From Carettochelys insculpta (Eukaryota > Chordata > Testudines > Carettochelyidae): 64,000 nucleotides of DNA. Where the stretch lies: positions 176,250,798-176,314,797 of the forward strand of contig NC_134138.1 in the NCBI RefSeq assembly GCF_033958435.1. Direction: 5' to 3'. Shown one piece after another: positions 11,601-22,299 of this stretch (within the stretch, counting starts at the first letter, position 1; every line of letters starts with the position of its first letter). The translations under genes and the position numbers were made by a program. The notes under the pieces are model-generated. The model searched no databases, was not told the origin of the DNA, and saw only the letters and a list, made by a program, of their open reading frames with translations.

Positions 11601-12530
11601 ATACAGCTGCTCCGGCCAATGTCTGGAATTCAGTTACAGTCCAGTAAAAGAAGGTACAAATGCTTCCACCCTTGGCATTTAGCCAGACCACCAAAATGGT
11701 TGTGTGCCTCAGTTTCCCCTTCCATGCCCCACAATAGGTTTGGAATGTTCCTCCTCATGTGAGAGGTTGCAAGACTAGTTACAGGGAACAATGGTGACAT
11801 TTCAGAGTTACAGACTCCTTCAACATACAACTCATGCTTCTACATCAATGTCATCATGTCAAATGGCTCTTTCCAAACATTCAGTGCATGGTACAATTTT
11901 ACAGCTTTTGGTAGCAGCACCCCCTTGGTTACAGTAGTCAGCGTGAGTAACAGAACAAACCCATTGCAACTGTACATTTACGTTGCTCTTTGGTAGACCA
12001 CAACTTTTGTGTAACCTCCTTGAGAATCTGGTATTTTGGGGATAAATGGCTGAGGCCTTTCTTAGCACCATCAAGTTCTAATCTTCTCCCTTGCCCCCTG
12101 GGGTGGAAATCTGATCTCTCTGGCTGTACCCTCCCTTCTAACAAGAGCTGGGCCATTGATGATCTCAGGGAGATGGCCCCCTCCCTACCAGTCTGGAAAT
12201 TTGCAAACCAAACTGCTTTGTGAGAGTTGTTTTGTGAGTCCCAGACGCAGAATCCACATGAAGGAATCCCTGTTTATCCCTTACTGGCCCACCAGGCCCA
12301 AAGCTTCTTTGTCCTTCCACCTCCAACTACTGCCTCCCCATGGAATCAGAAATGGAGTCCAGTATAAGAATATAAGTGTTTCCACCATCTGGAGATGGGG
12401 AATTGCTGGCGCTCTCCTGCATGCTACAGAGACTGACTGTGCAGCTGTTTTATTTGGTTCTCACAGGGCTGCTCACATTCCCTGATAGTTTTCACTTTAC
12501 TTGCACCAACTTCCAATTCCTGAGAAACTT

Positions 12531-13430
12531 TTACACTGCCTGCTTTGGACCCTTCCAGAGCACAGCCAGTGGTTTCATACTGAGGCAGGTCCTGGCCATC
12601 AGGAGCTGAAACAAACTTCTCCCCAGGCAAAGGGCTGCTCTGGCTCTTACAGACATGCACCTTTCCTGTTCACTCTCCTTCACCTCACTCCCATTTTCTG
12701 CAGTCCCCACAGATGGGTCAGGAAAAGTTTCAGGGAAATTCTCTTCCTTAAGAGCTTCCCCAAACAATAACTCACTCCTGTCTGCCTCCATGGGGGCACT
12801 GCTCCCTTGAGCCACAACCAGCTCCTGGGTTTCACCTACGCCCAGGATCACTTCTGGCCCATCAGGCAGATTCCCACGTAATCCCCCTCCAGGCAGACAG
12901 CCAGTACCACCGGACAGAAGGTTAGGATCCCTTTCCTCCCTTCTGCTACCAGCTCCTTTATCTTCATCAGTCAGCGTAACTCCATTGCCTGTCTGTTCTT
13001 GTGTCCTGGCGAGAGGATGACTCCGGTAGGACAGAGTCCTCTCACCCCCTCCCAATAACACCTCAGCATCAGGCAAAGAACAACTACCAGAATCGTCTGG
13101 TCTCTGGGATTCCCTGATGATACTAACTGGATTAGACCACGTTAAAGCATCATGCCCCCTGAGAGACACAGAGGTAGGCCCACTTCCCATCTGGGCTTCA
13201 GCTGCCCTCAGATCCAGCTCTGGGATCTTGGCTCCATTTCGAGCCCCCACAGGCTCAGGCAAAGGATTCACTTCCCCAGAAGCAGAAGCACTTTTCTTGC
13301 ACCAAGGACCAGTGTCCTTAGCAGGGATACCACTGCCCATCCCAGAGCCATTCCCTCTGCTCCAGCCGCCATGGCTGGATTCAGAGACACACCTGGAATG
13401 CTCTTTTTTGGTGGATCCTTCTCCAGCCAT
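12531..13430 (-). CDS. 299-aa open frame of unknown function in LTR element
   Basis: This is the longest open frame of the element, beginning MAGEGSTKK. It is rich in Gly, Ser, Glu and Pro, with acidic stretches such as FPETFPDPS and no recognised domain. Its position, between the leader and the capsid-like fragment in element orientation, suggests either the N-terminal or linker part of gag or noncoding filler that happens to be open. GC is high, so an open frame of this length could arise by chance, yet the element is too young for decay to be informative. No zinc knuckle or protease site is seen. I would not assign a function. Confidence 0.3.
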   Translation of the reverse strand: MAGEGSTKKEHSRCVSESSHGGWSRGNGSGMGSGIPAKDTGPWCKKSASASGEVNPLPEPVGARNGAKIPELDLRAAEAQMGSGPTSVSLRGHDALTWSNPVSIIRESQRPDDSGSCSLPDAEVLLGGGERTLSYRSHPLARTQEQTGNGVTLTDEDKGAGSRREERDPNLLSGGTGCLPGGGLRGNLPDGPEVILGVGETQELVVAQGSSAPMEADRSELLFGEALKEENFPETFPDPSVGTAENGSEVKESEQERCMSVRARAALCLGRSLFQLLMARTCLSMKPLAVLWKGPKQAV

Positions 13431-14049
13431 CCTAGGCTGGGGAAGTCTTCCTCAGACAATGGGCTAGTTTCCTCATTGGCATCTTTTCCAAATGCAGGCT
13501 CTGCTCTCTCCCCAGGCTGCTGCTGCTGTTCAACACAGACAGACAATGGGAGACACTCTCTCCTTTGTCCCAGCCCCCCGGCTGGTCTCCACACACACAG
13601 AAGGTGAAGCAGCTTCTCTCACAGACAACTTGCCATTCCCAGTGGACAAGCTGCTTCCTGCACAGACACACAGGCACCTTCCTTGGCCCAGGCCTGGAAA
13701 ACTCTCCGCAGGTCTGTCTTGGCCACTAGTAGATGATGGGTTGGAATCGCTCCTTCCCTCCTTGAGCTGCGGCAGGCCACTCGGTTCAGAGCTCCAGGCA
13801 GTCCAGGGTTCCCTGCCCCGATCCGGGCTCACCTCTGCAGGATTCTCCCCAGCCCTCAGCTCCGCCACTGCACATCCACGCTGCCTTGTCCAGCTTCTTT
13901 AATCTCGATTCGGTTTCCAGGTGCTGCCACTTCACAGCGGAGTTTCTCAGCGTGGTTGCAGGCTCTCAGGCTGATGCCCTCTGCACCCCACGATTCCTGG
14001 AAGAATCCCTTCAGTGTGCCAGGCTTCTTGCGGGTCACAAGCTGCCCGG

Positions 14050-14345
14050 GGTTAGGCTGTAGGCCCCTCCGCCCTCTGGGACCGACTCCAACAGACTCCC
14101 AGCGGAACCCCTTCTTCAGTGCGACACCTGCTCTCAGGGACCATGAGCACACTGTCTTGGGAAGAACTCATTCAGCGTCAGCCTCCTCAGGGGTCACTTG
14201 TTCCTGGGGGTTGGGCTCTCGGCCCCTCCACCTTCTGGGACCGACTCCAACAGATTCCCAGGAGTAACCCCTCCTCGGGTGTGACACCCCCTCTCGAGGA
14301 CCACGACCGCAGTTGCTTGGGTTCGGCCGCAGGCCCCTCCGCCTT
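14050..14345 (-). repeat. Degenerate tandem repeat in LTR-element leader
   Basis: A block containing CTGGGACCGACTCCAACAGA and nearby CCCAG occurs near 14079 and 14238, and a shorter version (AGGCCCCTCCGCCTT) near 14330. The first two copies are about 160 bp apart. They lie just downstream of the primer site in element orientation. Confidence 0.7.
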
Positions 14346-14453
14346 GGGGAACTGCACCTCACTGCCCTTCAGCACACCTGGGTCTCGCAGGCCCCACTTC
14401 TTCCGGGGCCCCGGTCACTTACTGCTGGATGCTCCATCCTCAGGGTGCAGAAC

Positions 14454-14471
14454 ATCCCACTTCTGACACCA
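14454..14471 (-). other. Primer-binding site, tRNA-Leu type
   Basis: On minus, TGGTGTCAGAAGTGGGAT sits one base from the 5' LTR end. It matches the 3' end complement of vertebrate tRNA-Leu (TGGTGTCAGGAGTGGGAT) with one mismatch. This identification uses recalled tRNA sequence. Confidence 0.75.
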
Positions 14472-14472
14472 G

Positions 14473-14872
14473 TGTGATGGGGTTCTGGGGTCCCCCAAGC
14501 TCTGCATCCTGTCCGCAGGCAGGAGAGTCTTTCACTCAGCAGGAGAACAGCAGGTTTATTAGCCGACAGGACACAGCATTATACAGAGGAGTCAGTACAG
14601 CAGGCAGAGACAGCCAGTTTCATCCATGTTGAGGAGAGGAGGCCCCGAGGGGCCCCCAGAGCTGGGGCCTGGCCCCCTCCTTTGTCTCGCTCTCCCTCAG
14701 CCCAGACTAACTGCTTCCCAACTCCCAGTTCCAATTCAAACCCCTCAGGCTCCACCTCCTCCTTTGTCTGCAATACAAAGGTGTTACCTGGTCGTCAGGG
14801 TTACCCTCAGCAGGAGCCCCACACCCTCTGTGAGCCACACACACACACACAGGTATCCCCCACTCCATCACA
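14473..14872 (-). repeat. 5' LTR (400 bp)
   Basis: Same ends and signals as the left copy. AATAAA lies on minus at 14560-14555 and TGTATAATG on minus near 14578 may serve as a TATA-like element. It abuts the primer-binding site, which makes it the promoter LTR. Confidence 0.93.
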
Positions 14873-14877
14873 AGGCC

Positions 14878-15000
14878 TTAGTATCTCTCTGCCTCAGTTC
14901 CTCATCTAGAAAATGGAGATAATTGTCTCACAAATGTTGTGAGGATAAAAATATATTTGGGATCATAAACTGTGCTGATACTACTGTGATAGGGACAACA
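14878..15000 (+). repeat. MIR SINE, 3' part
   Basis: CTCTCTGCCTCAGTTCCTCATCTAGAAAATGG (read across 14885-14916), then TTGTGAGGATAAA, is the MIR core and 3' region. It continues the MIR interrupted at 10835. Confidence 0.75.
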
Positions 15001-17429
15001 TGAACATCTTACATAAAATAATATACGTTATGTCAAAAATATTCCCACCTGAGCGTTTGGTATTAGGATCCCAATTCTACTGAAATGCCTAAAGAGGAGT
15101 GGTCTGATTGTCAGATATCTTGACAAGTGGGAGTCTGAAGTCAGTAGGAGTTGCTGGATGCTCAGCACTTCTAAAAGTCAAAGCACTTCATTAAGTACCT
15201 ATATATAGGCTTAGTAACTTGAGTTAAGGTACCCAATTATGAAAATCCTGGCAGGTATATATACACATAAAAGCATTGCTAAAATGTTGCCATTACTGGA
15301 GTAGAGGACTACAATTAAGCGGCCCACACAGCACAAGAAAGTAGAGTAGGGAAACTTTGCATTCAGATCACTCTAGGAGTTTGTCCCAATAGATTGATGG
15401 CCCTACTGAAGTCAATGACAAAACTTCCATTGACTGCATTAGAGGCAGGAATTCACCCCACTCTCACAGAAAGTGGGGTAGCATATTCAATGTCCTCACA
15501 GACTAGACTACACATTAAACTTTAAAACCAAATCGGAGAGACTGCCCACTAGACTGAATTTTATATCTAAGAAAAATGAATAAGGGATGTCACACATCAA
15601 TAATCCAGCCCTACCCTTCAGGGAATACAGTTGCAGACTTGGGATTTAGACCACTGAGAACCCAGCCAGGCAGGGGTTTGAGCACTTCTGTGTTCAGTTG
15701 ACCTTAGCGTGCGTATGCCAAGCACCTTTCAGAGCTGCAGCATAAACTGTCCTTTCTATTCTGTGTGAATCTTCCCTCCCTACCATTTAGCATACCCTAA
15801 ATGGATTATCTGGAGCCATTAGAGTCCACATTTCAAAAAACAAACAACAACAGATACCTTTGTGTCAAATGCAAAAATGAGGCGAGGAAAACAAACAAAA
15901 ATGCATGTATGTTTACCAACTTTTCCATGTTTTTTTCTGGTTCTATTACAGGAACATATTCTGGACTTTTCTGGAAAACAAGGAAAGCAAGTTCCTTGTC
16001 TCAAAAAGGTCATAAACTAAAAATACATCCTTATTCCAGCTAGCACATATTATGCATTCCTAATACTAATACCAAATCTTGGAATGCTGGTCCTTCTAAA
16101 CAGAAAGCTTCCAGTGAGTTATTTTGTTCCATCTTTTGTAAGGCAGCTTTCAAGAAATCCAACCTCAGTCTCTGTAATGGGATCTAACTGTGTAAATCCT
16201 CTAAAAAATTTTAAAAAAGTGTTTAACATTTTTGTTCTTAAATTCATTCAAAACACTACCTCTAGTCCCAGAAGTTAGCAGCTCTTAGGTCAGTTCATCT
16301 GCTTGTGCAAGCTGCAGACCTCCATTGAGGTCACTGGAGTGACTCCAAAGCACACCAGCTGAGAAGCTGGTTCAGAGAGCCTCCATTTGATGTTTTCACC
16401 AGTAATTACTTTTTCTAGTCACTCTCAGGGTAGTCTGCTTACAGATTCAATATAGGCTAGAGGGGCTGGAAGCACATTTCTTCTTGCCATGATTTCTGAA
16501 GTGACCTTTTAATGAAGGGTGAACTGAATTTCAAACCCAATTATCTAGTTAATTAAACTTCTGTTTTCTCCTTCATACATTATTTTAGCCACTAGCACCA
16601 CACAGCTTATATGTCTGGTTTTTGTTACAGTCTCTGGTGCATTATGACAGTTACCTTTACAGGCACTTTTAAAATACCACCTAGGGCATTAGTTTTAGTA
16701 GATAATTCTTGAAAGAGTAGGGAGCTGGTTTCAAACAGCTGTGTTCCATTTCTTCAGCCAGACAAACATATTTTTGTTTCCAATTATACCATGGAAGTTA
16801 ACAGAGTTAAAGTCATCTCACTTTTATCTCCCAATGAATGTACCAGTTATTTTGAATGGGGTGAGAATAAGATACTTTGGCTGGCTGGTGAATTGCTCAC
16901 TGCGTTTCTGCACGTGACTTGTCTTATTGATTGTAATCCTTCCACCTGTTCCTGAACAGATCCCAGTTTTGATACATTTGCTGTCTTTTCAGAATTTTCA
17001 TTCTTTATTTGCACAAGTACATTTCTATTTGGGGATAGTAACAAATATCCAATACTAGCTGACATACCTGGTGTTGCTCAGGTCTTTAACTTAATTAAAC
17101 TGTTTTGGTTTTGTTTTCTTTTTTGAATAAAAGGTAAATATACATCCTTTACTAAAATTACTACTTTTTCAGAAATGCAGTGATTTTTTTAAAGTTAATT
17201 TTATTTTGGAGGTCTTAAAAGAGGGGATTATTAAAGTTTTCCTGGTTAATTTTTTGGTAATTTTTTAAAAATGGAAATTCCAGCAAGTGTATTTTTTCAT
17301 CTCTATAAACTCCTATCATTCATTATGCATTTTAAAAAAGGTCTAAAGTCAATCTGATTTCCAATAAAAATTTATTCTGGATTTCAAAGCTTATGCATTG
17401 ATTTAGTTGTGCCAAAACAAAGCACAGCT
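15001..17429. other. No gene recognised
   Basis: AT-rich sequence with many stops in all frames and no motif or repeat I can name. Confidence 0.5.
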
Positions 17430-17517
17430 CTGTGTTTTTCTGTTTTCTGTCTCTTCTGTAAGGTTTATTGAGAAGGAATCCTATTCCAGGTTCATCTTAT
17501 TTTTCTGGCTCATCTTG
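17430..17517 (-). repeat. Satellite-like ~115-bp unit (copy 1)
   Basis: On minus this reads ACTGAACCAAGATGAGCC, then CTGGAATAGGATT, then TTCTCAATAAACC. Related units are at 18939-19075, 39150-39272 and 40045-40150. The unit may be a fragment of a longer unnamed repeat. Confidence 0.65.
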
Positions 17518-17525
17518 GTTCAGTC

Positions 17526-18930
17526 CAGGGGTGAAGGTAACTTACATTTCTTACAGGTAGTGTTGTATGGTGACTTTCCCAGTGTGGTGCCCTCAGAGCA
17601 GGAGATTGGGAGGGGTTTGGGATGCAAAGATACCTGTAAAAAAAGTTAAGAGTGAAGTTATGTGGGGAGGGGGTCAAGGGAGGGGGTTGGAGAGTGTTGG
17701 GGGAGGGCTCAGGGCAAGGGATGTGGGTGACGGGGGGTACAGGAGTCAGGGCTGGAGGTCTGAGGAGGAGCCCCCGGCAGGGGGCTGAGGTGTGGGGGGC
17801 TCAGTGCAGGGCGTTGGGGTGTTTTTGGGGGGAAGTGGAAGTCAGGGCAGGGGCTGAAGGTGTGGGGGTTCAGGCAGGTTGTGGTCTTTGGGAGTGCAGC
17901 AGTCAGGGTTGGGGTGAGGGGGCTCAGAGTTTGGAGCGGGGATGTGGAGGGGTGTTGGAGTCAGAGTGGTGATCTGGTGTCCTGGGGGCTCAGGGAAGAC
18001 AGTTATTTTGTGTGTGGGTGTGCAGGGAGGGCAGGGGGGCTGTAGCTGCTTCCTGTTCCCCTTCCTGTCCCTGTCAGAGAGTGAGAGCAAAGTGCAGAGC
18101 TTGTCTGCCCTCTAGTATCCCCTGCCACAGTGAGGAATGCAGCAAACCGTGCTCTGTCCCTGACAGTGACTAAGAAGAACAGCAAGCAACACCTACCCTA
18201 GGCACTGGAATTAGGCCTGTGGGGTGCGCTGCACCTCCGTTTCCATTATACAGAGGATTTACAGTTTGGTTCAATGTCTCTCAGGACCTGCACTGTATAT
18301 GTTATTCCAGGACCCCTGGTGTCCCCACACCCAGGCAGACTGACGACAGGGGAGTGCAAAGGGAGCAGTTGCACGCAGGCCTGGCATTTCAAAGGGGCCC
18401 AGAGCTCCAGCAGCTGCCACTGCCAAAGTAGCAGCAGTGGTGGGCAGAGCTCCTGCCCCCTTTGAAACACCACAGAGTGCTGCGCTGCTGCTCCACATGA
18501 GTCTCTGAGGGAGTGTGGGGTGAGGGTGGGGGCCGGGGCTGACTGTTCTAAGCCCTGTCCTTCCGTCCTTGGCCAGACCTCTTCCAGAGGTGGTACTGGG
18601 CCCCCTCCCAACCTTGCCCCCAGGCCGATGGCAGCTGCTGGCACCACTGCCCATGCGAATCTGGTGGGGGGAGCTTTAGTCTGCCTGCCCTCCATGAAGG
18701 GTTCCAGGGGTGGGGGGTTGGGATGCTCGAGGCTGGGCCAGTTCTAGGATGATAAGCCCCCAGCCAGCCCCTTTCTTTTGTCTGGATGCCTGTTGCTTCG
18801 TGAAGCAGACTGTAGCAGGGAGCCAGGCAGGCAGCGAGCACCACTTTCTCCTGTAGCAGAGTGTCCCAGCTGGCTGGCTCCTTCTGCCCTGAGCAGCACA
18901 TCAGGGTATAGCAGCTCACTTTCATCTACC
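17526..18930 (+). mobile_element. G-rich nonautonomous hAT-like element, 1.4 kb
   Basis: It starts CAGGGGTGAAGGTAAC, ends with the loosely inverted GTGAGCTGC...GATGAAAGTGAG pattern, and splits a satellite-like unit. Flanking octamers GTTCAGTC (17518-17525) and ATTCAGTA (18931-18938) agree at 6 of 8 bases, consistent with a worn 8-bp hAT target duplication. The first 550 bases are a G-rich degenerate minisatellite (GGGAGGGCTCAGGG-type). A relative lies at 49561-50880 in the same orientation. Open frames are by-products of base composition. Confidence 0.55.
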
Positions 18931-18938
18931 ATTCAGTA

Positions 18939-19075
18939 TCCTGCAGGACTCACCGAGTGATGTCAGTTTTTGGGAGCTGTACTTGATTTGGTGATTGTCT
19001 CTTTTCTGTATGGTTTTGTGAGAAGCAATCTCATTCCAGGCACACCCCATTTTCCTGGCATAACCAAACCCTTAC
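18939..19075 (-). repeat. Satellite-like ~115-bp unit (copy 2)
   Basis: On minus: CCTGGAATGAGATTGCTTCT, then AAATCAAGTACAG, then AAAACTGACATCACT. It is the continuation of the unit array split by the hAT-like element. Confidence 0.6.
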
Positions 19076-19189
19076 CTAGCTTTAAGTTATGGTAAGAAGA
19101 AGATGTATACCCAATTTGGTGGTCCTAGCTGTTCCTGTTTAGGAGGAATAGTAACAGAAAGATAGTTGTATTATTCTGAATTCTAACAA

Positions 19190-19295
19190 AAACAGCAGTC
19201 ATGTAGCACTTTAAAGACCAACAAAATAATTTATTAGGTGATGAGCTTTCGTGAGACAGATCCACTTCTTCAGATCTGGAGATAATGCTGTACTA
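19190..19295 (-). mobile_element. Penelope terminal-repeat fragment with ribozyme-like core
   Basis: On minus this carries CTGAAGAAGTGGATCTG, CTCACGAAAGCTC and CACCTAATAAATTATTTTGT, the tail sequence of the Penelope-like elements in this window. The hammerhead-like core bases are kept but stem II has a weakened pair. 19296-19664 holds nothing further that I recognise. Confidence 0.65.
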
Positions 19296-19664
19296 GTCTA
19301 TATACCAGTTTAGGAAGAGTTCCTGATCTAACAAACAAACTTTCTAGTGAGGGGCGAAATCTGGTCAGACGGTCAATAGCAATGATTTGAGTAGAGCCAG
19401 GATTTCACCTGAGGAATATGCTGTTTAAAATATATAATTAGCCCCCTAGAGATCTTACTGCATTGTGCTGCCACACATCTGTAGTACATTAGGACCAGTT
19501 CCTTAGAGGTTCTGAGGCACATGTATCACTTCAATAAATTTAGTTAGGTCCTAAAAAACTGGGCTTACTGACAAATTGTAACAATACCAAAGTCCTCAGC
19601 TAGATTCCTTGCACTTATCCATTTGAGGTCAAAACTTTGCTTAGGATAAGACTTTTGTTTGGAG

Positions 19665-19737
19665 TTATCGGAGGGGCAGCCATGTTAGTCTGTATCCGTA
19701 AAAACAATGAGAAGTCCTGTGGCACCTTACAGACTGA
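19665..19737 (-). mobile_element. Penelope hairpin remnant, left part
   Basis: Reads GTTAGTCTGTATCCG and AAGTCCTGTGGCACCTTACAGACT, the end sequence of the second Penelope subfamily. It stops at the Harbinger insertion and resumes at 24034. Confidence 0.65.
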
Positions 19738-20239
19738 GGCTGCTTCTACACATGCACAATCTTCCGGAAGATGATCCCCAGAAGACAGCTGCCAGAGGAC
19801 CATCATCCAGAAGATTGTGTCTACACGCTAAACATGGCCCAAAAGAGACACCCCATCTTCTGGGAAAGCGTGTCTGCACATGCACTGGTGGTCTTCCAGA
19901 AGAACAGGGCAGGAAATGATGCGGATGGGGGTTGCATGGCTGGATAGCTGTTCTGAGGCTGCCAGCCATGTGCCCCTTTATAGGACCCCACCCAAACTGC
20001 CTCTCCCTGCACAAGCTGCTGAGGCCTGCTGTGCTGCTTGCAGCAAGACAGACCCAGGTCCCTGTCCTGAGTGGCCCAACAAAAGGCATAGACCCCAGCA
20101 GCCACAGGTCAGCAGGGTTGCCCTGACCTGCAGGCTGGCCATCCTTCTGGCCACCCTCCTTGGCCTCCTATGGAGATGAGACCCAGACCCATGGTTTCTG
20201 ACACCCCACTGCCCCTGCTGGGACCCCCTTCAGCTTCTG

Positions 20240-21562
20240 GGACCCCTCCAGTGCATCTGGAGCCACACAACCAGTACAGACTGATGGGACAGGGTCGTCA
20301 CTGGGGAGTGGGACAAAAACCGCTGGCTGCAAAATCTTTGGATGAAGAAGCAGACCTTTCTGGAGATCTGCAGCTGGCTCATCCCCATGCTCTGATGCCA
20401 GGACACCTCGATGAGGCTGGCCCTCTCTGCCAAGAAGCACATGGACATCACCATATGGAAACTGTCCATCCCGGACAGCTACCGGTCCATCAGCTAACAG
20501 TTTGGGATGGGCACATCCACCATTGGGGCTGTCATACTAGAGGTAAGACCTGCCCCAGGCCCTGCCATGGCTTGGGGGGGAGGGAGGGGCTGGTGGGCAA
20601 AGGAGACACCTGGGGGCTGGGGAGGGTGGAGGGCTGGACTGGGGGGTGGGTGGGTAGGTGTAGCCAGGGGGGATACCACATGCCCACTGCCCTCGGGGTG
20701 CCCCAGCAGGAGGGAGGGCCCAGTAGGCAGGGAGGGGAGGACAGGGAAGAGGGCAGAAACATCCCTGCGTATGCCCACAAGTGTGCTCACTCTCATTCCC
20801 CTGCAAGTTGTGAGAGCCATCAACCATGTGCTGGTGTGGTGGCTCGTGTGCATTGGGGACCTGGATGTGCTCATTGAAGGAGCTTGGGTTTACCCAGTGC
20901 TTTGGGGCTATTGATGGGACACATATCCCCATCAGGGCCTCAGAACACAGTGGTGTCTGCTGCATGAACTGCAAGAGATATCACTCAGTCATGCTCCAGG
21001 TGGTGGTAGACACCTGGGGGAGGTTCACGGACATTTACATCGGCTGGTCAGGCAGGGCACACAACACGCGCATCCCGCGGAATTCCCTCCTGTTTTGCAG
21101 GATGGAGGCTGGAACATTCATGCCCTGGCGGCAGTGCAGTGTTGGGGAGGTTGCCATGCCCCTCTGCCTTGTGGGCAACCCAGCCTACCTGCTCCAGGCC
21201 TGGTTGATGCACCCACACATGGGTCACCTCATGCTCTCCCAGGAGCTGTTCAATGCCTGGCTCACATGGGCCCAGTACCTGGTCGAGTGCACATTTGGCT
21301 GTCTGAAGGTGCGGTTCAGATGTGTCCTCATGTGTCTTAATGTGAGGGTGGAGAACATCCTGCAGCTCATGGCTGCCTGCTGCGTCCTCCACAACCTCAT
21401 TGAGTGGACACTGCTTGTGAGTGGACACTGCCCCACGGCTGGATGGCGGAGCTGGCTCCCTGGTACCAGCAGCCTGCTGTGGCCCCCAACAGGCAGCTCG
21501 ATCGCGATGGGGTCTGCATCCAGGAGGCGCTCTGGAAGGTGTTTGCCCAGGGTGACTACTAA
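20240..21562 (+). pseudogene. Harbinger DDE transposase (HARBI1-like), broken
   Basis: Exon 1 (about 20290-20542) carries WDKNRWLQNLW, FLEICSWLIP, ITIWKLSIPDSYRSIS and FGMGTSTIGAVILE. Exon 2 resumes at about 20806 with VVRAINHVLVWWL. It then has FGAIDGTHIPI (first Asp), GWSGRAHNTRI, LVGNPAYLLQAWLM and VECTFGCLKVRFR (Glu), ending with HGWMAELAPWYQQP...KVFAQGDY. The second catalytic position, normally HD in GRAHDxR, is Asn (AAC), so the triad reads D-N-E. Two in-frame stops in exon 1 and frameshifts near 20880 and 21420 also break it. The intron has donor GTAAGA at 20543; the acceptor reads CTGCAAG where CTGCAG plus G would restore phase. The enzyme would cut and paste the element through its terminal repeats. 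Confidence 0.85.
20543..20806 (+). other. Intron of Harbinger transposase
   Basis: AG/GTAAGA donor, pyrimidine-rich end CTCTCATTCCCCTGCAA. Conserved coding on both sides joins in phase only if the intron ends at 20806, where AA stands in place of AG. The G-rich interior encodes nothing recognisable. Confidence 0.6.
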
Positions 21563-22299
21563 CCCCCCCACTCGCTAGCCTCACCCACAATAATCAGGGA
21601 CATGGGGGATGTGAAATGTAAATATGTATTTAACCCTGAACATAGAACAATGGAACACTTATATGTAAATAGTACATAGGAAACAGTAAAACAAGCCTGC
21701 ATGAACCAAAAACTGCTTAACTATATACATGGGGGTCAGGCAACAAGGGCATATGAACTTGAATGGGGCCTAGTACAGGGATGGTGGGGGCCCTAGTTGA
21801 GGGACGGCATGGAGGGCCATGAGCCCCAGCACCCACAGGTGCCCTTCCTGCCTGGGGTATGTGGTCTTCTGCAGGGTGCTGATGGGGCTGGGAGCACCGG
21901 GAGGTATGGCTGGTCCACTGCATGCCTGGCCTCAGCATGGGGCATGTGGGGGAGAATGGGTCATGGTTCGGGGGACACTCCATGGGGTCTGCCAGGGCCA
22001 TGAGCCAGGATGGAAGGTCCCTGAGGACAGCCATGGGCAGGCCTGGGAGCAGTAGCGTGGCCAAGGATTCGGGGTCATGGGTGGGGGGGTGGGAGCGGCA
22101 GAGGGGGCATCAGGGGACATCAGGGAGGCATTGAGAGGCAAGAGCCTAGGCGGAGCAGCAAGGGGCTGGGGCCTCAGCGGGGCAGCAGGAGGGCAGCAGG
22201 GGTTAGGGGGGACAGCAGGGGTGGCTGAGGGCTGGTCAGCCAGGACCCTGCACATGGTGCGGAGCATCCCCACCACCTCTCCCCACGTCCCACCATCAA

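Larger units (their letters stand above)
10831..14877 (-). mobile_element. Young LTR retrotransposon, internally deleted
   Basis: Two 400-bp direct repeats (10836-11235, 14473-14872), each TGTGATGG...CCATCACA, bracket 3.24 kb. The 5-bp duplication AGGCC flanks them at 10831-10835 and 14873-14877. The element points to the minus strand: the primer site abuts the right LTR, a purine tract on minus abuts the left LTR, and AATAAA reads on minus. I could spot only one difference between the LTRs (G/A near 11137 and 14774), so the insertion is recent. The body keeps a gag-like piece and an RNase H tail but no protease, RT core or integrase. Mobility would need proteins from a full-length relative. 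RNase H directly before the 3' end suggests a Gmr1-like Ty3/Gypsy. Confidence 0.93.

Noticed and set aside
18246..18695. 149-codon open frame on minus
   Set aside because: It lies within the hAT-like element, with overlapping open frames in several phases and no domain.
20170..20877. 235-codon open frame on plus overlapping the transposase
   Set aside because: The conserved transposase blocks read in a different frame; this one spans the intron and shows no similarity to the family.
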